Positions 16,393-25,132 are shown, counted from the stretch's first letter. The stretch is DNA of 64,000 nucleotides from Duganella aceris (GCF_011090165.1 NZ_JAADJT010000011.1:62001-126000), one strand, 5' to 3'. A program made the numbers and translations. Notes: generated by a model from the letters alone, not told the origin.

Positions 16393-17427
16393 ATGAATTC
16401 AGCTTCAGCCCGGCCCGCGATCACGGTCGACATCGTGGTCTATCACGGCTTCAAGGCGGTGGAAGCGATCGGCCCGATGTCGGTGTTCGAGTACGCCAAT
16501 CTGCACCTGCAACGACGCGGCAAGCCGGCCGGCTACGATGTGCGCATCGCCTCGCACAAAACCGGCCAGGTTCGCTCCGACACACTGATGTCGCTCGACG
16601 CGACCAAGGCGCTCAGCACGCTGGCGCTGCCGGACAAGGCCATCATCGTCGGCGCACGCCACATCAGGGAGGCGTTGCTGGAGAGCACTGCGATCATCGA
16701 CTGGGTGGCGCAGGTCGCGCCCCGCATCGGCTGCCTGGCGGCGCTGTGCTCCGGCGCCTTCTTCCTGGCGTCGGCCGGCGTGTTGGATGGCAAGCGCGCC
16801 ACCACGCACTGGAGCGTGGCGGACCGCCTGCAGGCCGACTATCCGGCCATCGAGGTCGATGCCGACGCCATCTTCATCCGCGCGGACAATGTCTGGACCT
16901 CGGCCGGCGTCACCGCCGGCATCGACCTGGCGCTGGCGCTGGTCGAGGAAGACTACGGTCGCGACCTGGCGCTGGAGGTCGCGACCGAAATGGTGGTGTA
17001 CTTGAAGCGGCCCGGCGGCCAGTCGCAGTTCAGCGCCCATCTGCTCAGCGAGCGCACCACCCGCCCCAATATCCGCGAACTGCAAAACTGGATCCTCGAC
17101 CATCTGCACGAGCGCCTGACGGTGGCGCAACTGGCGCAAAAAGCGATGATGAGCGAGCGCCACTTCGCCCGCGTGTTCCAGCAGGAAGTCGGCCAGAGCA
17201 CACAGGAGTTCATCGAGTTGTGCCGCTTCGAACGCGCGACGCAGTTGCTGGCCGACCTGGCGCTACCGTTGAAGGCGGTCGCCGCGCGCGCGGCCTTCAG
17301 CGACGAGGCCCACATGCGGCGCGTGTTCCTGAAGAAGCTGGGCATCACGCCCAAGGTCTATCGCGAGCGCTTCGCCACCACCGGCGTCGACGCGCCGATG
17401 CTTATGGGCAGGCCGCGCCGAGCTTGA
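16393..17427 (+). CDS. GlxA-type transcriptional regulator (DJ-1/PfpI domain + AraC HTH)
   Basis: The 344-aa protein carries an N-terminal DJ-1/PfpI (class I amidotransferase-like) domain (VDIVVYHGFKAVEAIGPMSVFEYAN; elbow GCLAALCSGAFFLASAGVLDG) and a C-terminal AraC double helix-turn-helix (LTVAQLAQKAMMSERHFARVFQ..., AFSDEAHMRRVFLKKLGITP). This is the GlxA family, known to control amine, choline or formaldehyde-related genes. Divergent position to frmA suggests that gene as a target. It ends 26 bp inside the convergent cytochrome-like gene. Confidence 0.88.
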   Translation: MNSASARPAITVDIVVYHGFKAVEAIGPMSVFEYANLHLQRRGKPAGYDVRIASHKTGQVRSDTLMSLDATKALSTLALPDKAIIVGARHIREALLESTAIIDWVAQVAPRIGCLAALCSGAFFLASAGVLDGKRATTHWSVADRLQADYPAIEVDADAIFIRADNVWTSAGVTAGIDLALALVEEDYGRDLALEVATEMVVYLKRPGGQSQFSAHLLSERTTRPNIRELQNWILDHLHERLTVAQLAQKAMMSERHFARVFQQEVGQSTQEFIELCRFERATQLLADLALPLKAVAARAAFSDEAHMRRVFLKKLGITPKVYRERFATTGVDAPMLMGRPRRA

Positions 17428-18007
17428 TCCAGGCTTGAATCAGCTGCCCGAATTGATCCTGGGTCCCGGGCGCCGGCACCCTGCCCTCGCCCGGATGCCA
17501 GGCCCATCCGACCAGCGCATCCTTGTGCATATGCTCTTCGATCTTCGCCAGCGACATGCCGCCGTTGCGCGACGTGTCCTTGATTTGCCGGCAAATCTCG
17601 GTGACCGACTTCTGCTGCCATGCCATCGATGCCGGCGCCAGCATCCAGGGCGCATGCCCGGGGATGGAACGGAACGCCGAACCCTGCGTGGCGACCGGCA
17701 CATTGCGCGACTGGTGACAGCCGGTGCACGACAATCCCGCCTTCCCCATGCCCGCCTCGCCCGCATTGATGTACGGAACATGCGGACGCAGGTTGTCGCC
17801 CTGCGTGGGCACGCGTCCGTTGGGATGGCAGTTCAGGCAGCGGGGATGCGTGATCACCTTGCTTGCCTCCAGAAACAGCGCGGCGGAGCGGGCGGCGGGA
17901 TCGGCGATGTTGTCGAACGATGCGGGCGGCAGCAAGGTGCCGCCGTCCTGCGCGCCCACGTTCACCGACGACACGATCAGGAAGATGATTGCGAGACGAA
18001 GCTTCAT
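17402..18007 (-). CDS. Diheme-type cytochrome associated with isoquinoline 1-oxidoreductase
   Basis: 201 aa from MKLRLAIIF at 18007. A signal peptide (about residues 1-20, ...VGAQ) is followed by two c-type heme motifs, CLNCH and CTGCH. The ATG overlaps the stop of iorB as ATGA, so it is the third gene of a tightly coupled iorA-iorB-cytochrome operon. Role (inference from family and context): periplasmic electron acceptor for the Tat-exported molybdenum hydroxylase. The 3' end overlaps glxA by 26 bp tail to tail. A longer open frame running upstream in the same frame is an artefact of GC-rich iorB. Confidence 0.85.
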   Translation of the reverse strand: MKLRLAIIFLIVSSVNVGAQDGGTLLPPASFDNIADPAARSAALFLEASKVITHPRCLNCHPNGRVPTQGDNLRPHVPYINAGEAGMGKAGLSCTGCHQSRNVPVATQGSAFRSIPGHAPWMLAPASMAWQQKSVTEICRQIKDTSRNGGMSLAKIEEHMHKDALVGWAWHPGEGRVPAPGTQDQFGQLIQAWIKLGAACP

Positions 18008-20148
18008 GTCGTCACCTTGAATTGAGAGGGGTCGAGGGGCAGCGTGTAGGCACGCACGCCGGTGGCGGCGAACACCGCGTTGGCGACGGCGGCGATGGCG
18101 CCCGATGTGCCGGGCTCGCCGACGCCGCCGGGATCTTCCGCGCTGTCCACCAGATGTACGTCGATCTGCGGCGCCTGGTGGATGCGCAACACCGGGTAGG
18201 TGTCGAAATTGCCTTGCTCCACCCGTCCGCCGGCGACGGTGATGCGGCCATACAGCGCCGCCGAGATGCCGAACACAATGCCGCCCTCCAGTTGCGCGCG
18301 GGCGATGTCGGGATTGACCACCAGTCCGATATCGGCCACGCAAGTGACGCGCGGCACGCTGATCTCGCCGTTGTCGGCCACTTTGGCCTCGGCCACCAGC
18401 GCCAGGAAGCTGCCGAAGGCGTGGAACACCGCCACCCCGCGTCCGCTGCGGGCCGGCAGCGGCTGGCCCCAGCCGGACTGGTCGCGCGCCAGTTGCAGCA
18501 CCTTGGTCAGGCGCGGCGTGGCCTTGGTCATCAGCGCCAGCCGGTAAGCGATCGGATCGGCGTTGGCGCGTTTGGCCAGGTCGTCCATCACGCTCTCGAC
18601 GATCACCACGTTGCGCGAGGGCCCGACGCCGCGCCAGTTCCCGGTGCGCATCCCTTGCGGCGCCTCGTGCCGGGTGAACTCGATGTGCACATTCGGGATG
18701 TCGTACGGGCCGTGCGCGCATTCGACGATGTCGAGGTCGACGCCGTCCTTCTGGTAAATCGGCAGGAAGCGCGCCATCACGTTCGGCCCGACCACCCGAT
18801 GGCGCCAGCTGAGCGGACGTCCGGCGCCGTCCAGCGCCACCGTCACGCGGCTGTGGTTGATGCCGCGATAGACGCAGTGCCGCATGTCCTCTTCCCGGCT
18901 CCAGGTCACCTTCAGCGGACCGTTGACCTGTTTCGCGATCAACGCCGCCTGGCTGATGAAGTCGGTTTCCAGCCGGCGTCCGAAGCCGCCGCCCAGCAGA
19001 TGGTTGTGCACTTTCACGCTTTCCAGCGGCAGGCCGGTCGCCTCGGCCGTCACCTTGGCGGCGCGGCCCACCACCTGGCTGCCGCACCAGACATCGCAGC
19101 CGTCCTTGCGCACGTGGACGGTGCAACCCATCGGCTCGATCGCGGCATGGGCCAGCGCCGGTTCGCGGAACACCGCTTCGTAGCGCGCCCTGGCGCCCGC
19201 TTCGGCCTTGGCCACATCGCCTTCGCGCAAATGCACGATACCGGGTTCGTTCAGCGCGGCGTCGGCGCGCGCCACCAGATCGGCGTTGCTCAGGCCGGCG
19301 TTGGCGCCGTCGTCCCAGCCGATCTTCAGCGCGGCCAGTCCTTTCATCGCGGCCCAGGTGTTGTTCGCCACCACCGCCACCGCGTCATCCAGCTTGACCA
19401 CCTGGCTGACGCCCTTCACCTTCATCGCTTCGCTGGCGTCCACCGAGGCCAGCTTGCCGTTGAACACCGGACTGGCCGCGACCGCCGCGTAGCGCATGTT
19501 CGGCTGGCGCACGTCGATGCTGAAGGTGGCCTTGCCATCGAGCTTGCCGGAGGTATCGACCCGGTGCACCGGCTTGCCGATCACCTCGTATGCCTCGCGC
19601 GCCTTGAGCGGCGGGTCTTTGGGCACCGGCTGTTTGGCCGCGTCGGCGGCCAGCTCGCCATAGCCGATCTTCCTGCCCGAAGCGCGGTGGATCACGGTGC
19701 CGTCGACCGCCACGCAGTCGGCGCTGTCGACCTTCCAGCGCTGCGCGGCGGTCTGGATCAGCATGATGCGCGCCGACGCGCCGGCCGTCCGCATCGTCTT
19801 CCAGGAGCCTAGCAGCGACGCCGAGCCGCCGGTGATCTGGCCGCCCAACAGCGGGCTGGCGTACAGTTTCTCGTCGGCGGGCGCGTGTTCGACGATCACG
19901 CGCTTGGGTGCGACCTCCAGTTCCTCGGCCAGAATCTGCACCTGCGAGGTCAGCGCGCCCTGCCCCATTTCCACGTAAGGCAGGATCAGCGTGACGGCGC
20001 CACGCCGGTCGATGCGGATGAAGGCGTTCGGCGCCATGACCGCGCCGGCGGCGGGCGCCGCTTCGGCCAGGCGCAGCGGGATGCCGAGCATCAGACCGCC
20101 GCCGGCCGCCATGCTGCTGACGATGAAGGAACGGCGGCTGGTGCTCAT
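18004..20148 (-). CDS. iorB: Molybdopterin-binding subunit, isoquinoline 1-oxidoreductase beta-type
   Basis: 714 aa from MSTSRRSFIV at 20148, which begins with a twin-arginine signal (SRRSFIV, then a hydrophobic stretch). The start overlaps the iorA stop (ATGA), which rules out the longer open frame upstream. The xanthine-dehydrogenase-like molybdopterin domains are complete: VEMGQGALTSQVQILAEEL, LLGGGFGRRLETDFISQAA, and the active-site Glu in GVGEPGTSG (about Glu678). Family role: hydroxylation of N-heterocycles or oxidation of aldehydes with water as oxygen source, electrons going through the 2Fe-2S subunit to a cytochrome. The real substrate is unknown. No maturation gene is adjacent. Confidence 0.9.
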   Translation of the reverse strand: MSTSRRSFIVSSMAAGGGLMLGIPLRLAEAAPAAGAVMAPNAFIRIDRRGAVTLILPYVEMGQGALTSQVQILAEELEVAPKRVIVEHAPADEKLYASPLLGGQITGGSASLLGSWKTMRTAGASARIMLIQTAAQRWKVDSADCVAVDGTVIHRASGRKIGYGELAADAAKQPVPKDPPLKAREAYEVIGKPVHRVDTSGKLDGKATFSIDVRQPNMRYAAVAASPVFNGKLASVDASEAMKVKGVSQVVKLDDAVAVVANNTWAAMKGLAALKIGWDDGANAGLSNADLVARADAALNEPGIVHLREGDVAKAEAGARARYEAVFREPALAHAAIEPMGCTVHVRKDGCDVWCGSQVVGRAAKVTAEATGLPLESVKVHNHLLGGGFGRRLETDFISQAALIAKQVNGPLKVTWSREEDMRHCVYRGINHSRVTVALDGAGRPLSWRHRVVGPNVMARFLPIYQKDGVDLDIVECAHGPYDIPNVHIEFTRHEAPQGMRTGNWRGVGPSRNVVIVESVMDDLAKRANADPIAYRLALMTKATPRLTKVLQLARDQSGWGQPLPARSGRGVAVFHAFGSFLALVAEAKVADNGEISVPRVTCVADIGLVVNPDIARAQLEGGIVFGISAALYGRITVAGGRVEQGNFDTYPVLRIHQAPQIDVHLVDSAEDPGGVGEPGTSGAIAAVANAVFAATGVRAYTLPLDPSQFKVTT

Positions 20149-20618
20149 GTCGCGCTCCCCATCAATTGCGCGGCGCGTTTGATGCCGGCGCGGATGCGGC
20201 CGTACGCGCCGCAGCGACACAAATTGCCGGCCATCACAGAATCGATGTCGGCGTCGCTCGGCTTCGGGTTGGCTTGAAGCAGCGCGGCGGCCTGCATCAA
20301 CTGACCGGACTGACAGTAGCCGCATTGCGCCACTTCCAATTCGCGCCAGGCCTGTTGCAGCGCGCGTCCGGCGGCGAGGCTGCCCAGCGATTCGATCGTC
20401 GTGACCTTGACGCCCTGGTCGAGCAGCGACACCGGCGTCACGCACGAGCGGCGCGCCTGGCCGTCGACATGGACCGTGCAGGCGCCGCACAGCGCCGCGC
20501 CGCAGCCGAACTTGGTGCCGGTCAGGCCGAGCGTGTCGCGCAGCACCCACAGCAACGGGGTGTCCGCGTCGACATCGGCCGCGAGTTTTTTGCCGTTCAC
20601 TACAACCTGATATGCCAT
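20145..20618 (-). CDS. iorA: 2Fe-2S subunit, isoquinoline 1-oxidoreductase alpha-type
   Basis: The 157-aa protein has two [2Fe-2S] centres: an N-terminal plant-type ferredoxin motif (FGCGAALCGACTVHVDG...SC) and a C-terminal helical domain (AQCGYCQSGQ...NLCRCGAY). It lacks its own export signal and presumably leaves the cell with the Tat-signalled IorB. It is the first gene of iorA-iorB-cytochrome; each junction overlaps by four bases. An array of three GGTWAA units (20675-20700) lies 56 bp upstream of the start, within the end of the preceding SRPBCC gene, and is the likely operator. Confidence 0.92.
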   Translation of the reverse strand: MAYQVVVNGKKLAADVDADTPLLWVLRDTLGLTGTKFGCGAALCGACTVHVDGQARRSCVTPVSLLDQGVKVTTIESLGSLAAGRALQQAWRELEVAQCGYCQSGQLMQAAALLQANPKPSDADIDSVMAGNLCRCGAYGRIRAGIKRAAQLMGSAT

Positions 20619-20674
20619 TGCCTTTCCCCCTGTCGTCAGCGGTCGTAAGTGGTTTCACTGTAGACCGCGCCCGA

Positions 20675-20700
20675 GGTAAAGGCAGGTTAAATACGGTTAA
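20675..20700 (-). promoter_or_regulatory. Three 10-bp-spaced GGTWAA repeats upstream of iorA (site C)
   Basis: GGTAAA (20675), GGTTAA (20685) and GGTTAA (20695) on the plus strand recur every 10 bp, with a degenerate GGTCGG at 20704. The array ends 56 bp before iorA and overlaps the last codons of the SRPBCC gene, so it cannot be explained by coding constraint in one frame. A -10-like TACAGT (minus strand, 20657-20662) is 22 bp from the middle unit. Confidence 0.7.
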
Positions 20701-21103
20701 ATCGGTCGGCCAAGGCGCGCAGGCCGTCCTCGTAGATGCCCTGGAACAAGCGCGTCGCCTCCTGGTCGCTGACGCCCACCGGCGTGAAACTGCCCGACCA
20801 TTCGACCTGCGCCGCCTTGGCGCCGGCGTCGTTCACCCGTAGCGTCGCGACGTAGTCCTTGACCGGGAACGGCGCCTGCAGGATCGCGTAGCTGTAGCTG
20901 CGGCCGGTCTCGTCGAAAGCCACCAGCCGTTCGACAATGGGGTCGCCGTTGGGATTGGCCAGATGCCGTACCCGCCCGCCTTCGCTGAGTACGCTTTGCG
21001 GGATATAGGGCAGCCAATCCGGCAGCGAGTCGAAGCCGCCGATCAGTTGCCATACGGTGTCCGCCGGGGCGGGGACATTGATATGCGCGGATGCGTTTGC
21101 CAT
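20687..21103 (-). CDS. SRPBCC-fold protein (MxaD/polyketide-cyclase-like)
   Basis: The 138-aa protein has a START/SRPBCC-like helix-grip fold pattern: SAHINVPAPADTVWQLIGGFDSLPDWLPYI, a central GDPIVERLVAFDETGRSYSYAI and a long C-terminal helix. Relatives of the MxaD/YmtB group bind small hydrophobic ligands; catalytic function is uncertain. It lies 14 bp behind the aldo/keto reductase gene, so the two form an operon with the array at 22200 as probable control. Its stop region overlaps the repeats that control the next operon. Confidence 0.83.
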   Translation of the reverse strand: MANASAHINVPAPADTVWQLIGGFDSLPDWLPYIPQSVLSEGGRVRHLANPNGDPIVERLVAFDETGRSYSYAILQAPFPVKDYVATLRVNDAGAKAAQVEWSGSFTPVGVSDQEATRLFQGIYEDGLRALADRFNRI

Positions 21104-21117
21104 GATGTCCTCCCGTT

Positions 21118-22134
21118 TCAGCGATCGATCGGCAGCGGCGCGGCGGCGGCCACCAAGCCTTGTTGACGCAGATCCTTCCAGAAATCCGGCGGGATTGTCG
21201 CGGTCAGCGCGGCGTGATCTTCCTTTACCCGTTCGGGCCGGCTGGCGCCCGGAATCACCGACGCCACGGCGGGATTCGCCAGCGCGAATTGCAGCGCGGC
21301 CGCCTTGACCGGCACGCCGTGGCGCTCGGCCAACGCACGTATCCGCGCGACCTTGGCCAGGATCTCCGGCGACGCGGGCTGGTATTCAAAATGCGTGCCG
21401 CCGGCCAGCACGCCGGAGCTGTAGGGGCCGCCGACGACGATCTCGACCTTGCGCGCGGCGGCCGCCGGCATCAGCCGTTGCAGCGCCTTTTCGTGGTCCA
21501 GCAAGGTGTAGCGGCCGGCCAGCAGGAAGCCGTCCGGTTGCGCCTCGTCCAGTTCCAGCGTCAGCTCGCACGGCTCGACCCGGTTCACCCCCAGGCCCCA
21601 GCCCTTGATGACGCCCTCCTCGCGCAGCCGGGTCAGGGCGCGGAAGGCGCCGGTACGGGCTTCCTCGAAATGGATCAGCCATTCGTCTCCGTAGAAATCC
21701 TGCGCGATGTCGTGCACCCAGACGATGTCCAGGCGGTCGGTCTTCAAGCGCTTCAGGCTGTCCTCGACCGAGCGCAGCGTGGCGTCGGCGGTGTAATCGT
21801 TGGCGATCTTGTTGGGGCGGCCGAATTCGAACAGGCCGCCTTTCTCGCCGAGGTCGCGCGCCGCCGGGTCTTCGGTCTCGTCCAGGATCAGGCGGCCGAC
21901 CTTGGTGCTCAACACGTACTCGCTGCGGGGATATTTGCCGAGGATCTGGCCCAGCCGTATCTCGGACAGGCCGGCGCCGTAGAAAGGCGCGGTGTCGAAA
22001 TAGCGGGTGCCGAGCTTCCACGCCGCATCGACGGTGGCGGCGGCCTCCTCCTCGGGGATGTTGCGGAACATATTGCCAAGCGGCGCGGTGCCGAATCCCA
22101 GCGGTACGGCTGGTAGCTTGTCTCTCAGGCTCAT
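21118..22134 (-). CDS. Aldo/keto reductase
   Basis: The 338-aa TIM-barrel protein shows the AKR signatures GTRYFDTAPFYGAGLSEIRLG and LDIVWVHD and a C-terminal NADPH-binding SVIPGASRPERVKE. The subgroup resembles D-threo-aldose 1-dehydrogenase / pyridoxal 4-dehydrogenase, but specificity is not decided by sequence. It is the first gene of the AKR-SRPBCC operon. The array GGTWAA x3 lies 65 bp upstream, between it and the large regulator gene, with a TACATT -10-like box between. Confidence 0.9.
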   Translation of the reverse strand: MSLRDKLPAVPLGFGTAPLGNMFRNIPEEEAAATVDAAWKLGTRYFDTAPFYGAGLSEIRLGQILGKYPRSEYVLSTKVGRLILDETEDPAARDLGEKGGLFEFGRPNKIANDYTADATLRSVEDSLKRLKTDRLDIVWVHDIAQDFYGDEWLIHFEEARTGAFRALTRLREEGVIKGWGLGVNRVEPCELTLELDEAQPDGFLLAGRYTLLDHEKALQRLMPAAAARKVEIVVGGPYSSGVLAGGTHFEYQPASPEILAKVARIRALAERHGVPVKAAALQFALANPAVASVIPGASRPERVKEDHAALTATIPPDFWKDLRQQGLVAAAAPLPIDR

Positions 22135-22199
22135 GATGTGATCGCTCCGTGATGAAGTTGGTGGTGCTTCAAATGTAGCGTCCCGGTGCCCGGTTCGAC

Positions 22200-22225
22200 A
22201 GTTAAGCGTGGTAAATCGGGGTTAA
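22200..22225 (-). promoter_or_regulatory. Three 10-bp-spaced GGTWAA repeats upstream of the aldo/keto reductase (site B)
   Basis: AGTTAA (22200), GGTAAA (22210) and GGTTAA (22220) on the plus strand have an exact 10-bp period. They lie 65 bp before the aldo/keto reductase start and reach into the stop codon of the regulator gene. A TACATT (minus strand, 22172-22177) lies 22 bp downstream of the array, placing the repeats just upstream of the -35 region, the usual place for an activator. Confidence 0.72.
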
Positions 22226-25107
22226 ACGTGGGTTTCCTCCGGCCATAGCAATGCCCTGGCCCGGCGCAGGTCGAGGCTGTCGTGGCCTTCGGTGAAACGG
22301 GCGTAGACGACGGCCAGCAGTTGCCGTCCGGCCTCTCCCCGCCCGCGCCGCTTCAGCAGCCTGGCGAGGCTGGTGGCCGCGCGCAAGGCCCATGCCTGCG
22401 CGTCCTGCGCCTCGGCCGTGTCGAGCGCGCGCCGGTACAGTTGTTCGGCCGCATCGGGATCGCTTTCTTCCAGCAGGCCGCCGCGTATCCGCAACAGCTC
22501 GGCGACACACCAACGCTCTTCGCCGATCTCGCTGCGGGTCAGCGCCTCATCGACCGCCACCAGCGCCTCGTCGCGCCGGCCATGCTCGCCAAGCGCCTCC
22601 GCCAGCGCCCCGAGGTAGCCGGCATAGCGCAGGCGGAAGCCGGCGTGACGCAGCTCGTCGAGCGCGCCGCGTAGCAACTGCAGGCCCTCTTCGTCGCCGC
22701 GCCGCGCCAGCAGCATGCCGCGCAAGCAGCGCCACAGCGCGTTCCACACGGTCAGCGCATGCTTGGCCAGGTGGTCGTGCAGCTCGTCGAGCAGGCGTTC
22801 GACGTCCGCGTAATCGCCGACGTACAGGCGCACCGGGCAGGCGGCGTGCACCAACGCGTTCAGCAGCGACAGCGCGTGGCCGCTGTCGCGCGCGCATTGC
22901 AGCGCTTCGGACGCCGCGCGCACCGCCTGGTCCGGATAGCCTTGCAGCCACAGCACGTTGGCTTGCGTGCCCAACGCGGCGGCGCGTTGGTCGAGCTGGA
23001 AGCGCGCCACGTGCGAGCGGTGCACCGGCGCGACGTAGCGGCTCAGCATGGCGTCGAGGTGGGCGCGCGCGGCGCGCTGTTCGCCCAGATAATGCAGCGC
23101 GGCGGCGATCATGCGGTCGACGCTGACGCGCGCGGCGCGATCGCCGTGGGTGCCGGCGATGGCGCGGAAGCGTTCGGCCAGCGTCAGCACGTCGCGGTAT
23201 TGGCCGGTGTAGCTGCGGTGCACGGCCAGGCCCCACAATGCGCGCAACTGGTATTCGCCGTCGTCGAGCTGTTCGGCCAGCGCCAGCGCGCGCAGCCAGC
23301 TAGCGTCGGTGCCGGCCAGCGGGCCGCAGGTGTGCAGGTTGGCGGCCGCCAGCGCGGCCTGCAGTTTCATCTCGTCGCGCGGCGCCGGCGGCACGCCGGA
23401 CAAGGCGCCGTCCAGCACCTGTTCGACGCTGTGGCGGCATTCGCCCAGCAGCGACAGGTGCATCCACAATGGAATCGCGGCCACCGTCAGGGCGACGCCG
23501 GTGGCGCGGTCGCCGCCGCCGGACGCGGCCCAGGCCAGGGCGCGGCGGGCGTCGTCGATGCCGCGTCCGTAGTCGGCCAGCCAGTCGGCGGTCGGCCGCG
23601 CCTCCCATTCGACCGCGGAGCGTTCGAAGATGGCCTGGAACAGCGCGGCATGACGGCGCCGGATCGCGGCGGTCTCGCCGCAGCGTTCCAGCTTTTCCAG
23701 CGCGTAGGCCTTGGTGGTGTCGAGCAGCCGGTACAGGGCGACCGGGCCGCTGGTGTCGACCGACAGCAGCGACTTGGCCGCCAGTTCCGCCACGCCGTCG
23801 ACGATGACCTCGGCGCCGCGCCCGGCGTCGACGCACAGCACGGTCGCCGCGTCCAGCGTGAACGCACCGGCGAACACCGAGGTGGCGCGCAGGATCGCCT
23901 GCTCCGACGGTTGCAGGTATTCGTAGCTCCAGTCCAGCGTCGCGGCCAGGGTGCGGTGGCGATGGTGCGCGCCGCGCCGGCCGCGTTGCAACAGGCGGAA
24001 CTGGTCGTCCAGGCGCGCCGCCAGCTCGCGCACGCTGAAGGCGTCGATGCGGGTCGCCGCCAGTTCGATCGCCAGCGCGTTGCCGTCGAGACGGCGACAG
24101 ATCTCGGCCGCCGCCGGCGCATCGGCGTCGCTGAGGCGGTAATGCTCCACGCATTCGGCGGCGCGCTCGACGAACAGTTCGATCGCCGGATAGCTCATCG
24201 CCTGCGCCGCCGTCAGCATGCCGGCGCCCGGCGGGACGTCCAGCGGCGCCAGCCGCTGCACACATTCGCCGGGCACGCGCAACGGTTCGCGGCTGGTCGA
24301 CAACAACAGCACCTCCGGCGCGCCGGCGACGATGGCCTCCGCGATCCCGGCCGCCTGTTCGATGACGTGCTCGCAGCTATCCAGCAGCAACAGCAGGCGC
24401 CGGTCGCGCAGGCTGGCGGCCAGCGCCGGCGCGGCATCGGCGGAATGGATGGTCAGCCCCAATGCGGAGGCGATGGCGCCGGCCACGAATTGTGCGTCGG
24501 ACAAGGGGCTCAGGTCGACGAAGCAGACGTCGATGCCGTATTCGGCGGTCGCCGCCTCGGCGACGGCCAGCGCGACGGTGGTCTTGCCGATGCCGCCGGG
24601 GCCGACGATGGTGGCGAAGCGGCGCCGCATCAACAGCCGCAGCGCGGCGCGGATGGCGCCGTCGCGGCCGATCGGGCGGCTGATCGCCAGCGGTTGTTTG
24701 GGCGCCGTCTTCGGCCGGATCCCGGGCGGCGCTTCCGGCGTCGCCGGCACGTGGCTGCCGACCGGCGCGATGAAGCAGTAGCCGCGTCCCTTGACGGTGC
24801 CGATGTAGCGGTTGCCCTGCTCGCCATCCCCGTCGCCCTCGCCCAAGGCGCGCCGCAGCGCCGCCACCTGGACCTTGAGGTTGCTTTCCTCCACCACGGT
24901 TTCCGGCCAGACCCGCACCATCAGTTCGCGTTTGCTGATCAACTCCCCGGGGCGTTCGACCAGGCCGGCCAGGATGCCCAGCGCGCGGCCGCCGAGGTGC
25001 AGCTGTGTTTCGCCGCATTGCAACGATTGCCGCGCCGGGATGAAGCGGAATGGCCCGAACACATATTCGGTTTCAACCGGGGTGACATGATCTTCGCTGT
25101 AATCCAT
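22222..25107 (-). CDS. Large regulator: OmpR-type winged helix + AfsR-like ATPase + TPR-like C-terminus
   Basis: 961 aa from the ATG at 25105-25107, which has GGGAG at proper distance; the GTG two codons upstream is less likely. Residues 16-115 form an OmpR/PhoB-type DNA-binding domain (ELISKRELMVRVWPETVVEESNLKVQVAALRR..., YIGTVKGRGYCF). Residues 150-480 form an NB-ARC/AfsR-like ATPase with Walker A GPGGIGKTT (169-177). The remainder is alpha-helical and repeat-rich like TPR units (EALGEHGRRDEALVAVDEAL). This matches SARP/AfsR/LAL-type signalling ATPases that bind direct repeats after ligand sensing. It is adjacent to one of the four GGTWAA arrays, so I infer it binds them. MFS gene and regulator are 25 bp apart. 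Confidence 0.85.
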   Translation of the reverse strand: MDYSEDHVTPVETEYVFGPFRFIPARQSLQCGETQLHLGGRALGILAGLVERPGELISKRELMVRVWPETVVEESNLKVQVAALRRALGEGDGDGEQGNRYIGTVKGRGYCFIAPVGSHVPATPEAPPGIRPKTAPKQPLAISRPIGRDGAIRAALRLLMRRRFATIVGPGGIGKTTVALAVAEAATAEYGIDVCFVDLSPLSDAQFVAGAIASALGLTIHSADAAPALAASLRDRRLLLLLDSCEHVIEQAAGIAEAIVAGAPEVLLLSTSREPLRVPGECVQRLAPLDVPPGAGMLTAAQAMSYPAIELFVERAAECVEHYRLSDADAPAAAEICRRLDGNALAIELAATRIDAFSVRELAARLDDQFRLLQRGRRGAHHRHRTLAATLDWSYEYLQPSEQAILRATSVFAGAFTLDAATVLCVDAGRGAEVIVDGVAELAAKSLLSVDTSGPVALYRLLDTTKAYALEKLERCGETAAIRRRHAALFQAIFERSAVEWEARPTADWLADYGRGIDDARRALAWAASGGGDRATGVALTVAAIPLWMHLSLLGECRHSVEQVLDGALSGVPPAPRDEMKLQAALAAANLHTCGPLAGTDASWLRALALAEQLDDGEYQLRALWGLAVHRSYTGQYRDVLTLAERFRAIAGTHGDRAARVSVDRMIAAALHYLGEQRAARAHLDAMLSRYVAPVHRSHVARFQLDQRAAALGTQANVLWLQGYPDQAVRAASEALQCARDSGHALSLLNALVHAACPVRLYVGDYADVERLLDELHDHLAKHALTVWNALWRCLRGMLLARRGDEEGLQLLRGALDELRHAGFRLRYAGYLGALAEALGEHGRRDEALVAVDEALTRSEIGEERWCVAELLRIRGGLLEESDPDAAEQLYRRALDTAEAQDAQAWALRAATSLARLLKRRGRGEAGRQLLAVVYARFTEGHDSLDLRRARALLWPEETHV

Positions 25108-25132
25108 GGGCACTCCCGAATGGTTGGCGTAC

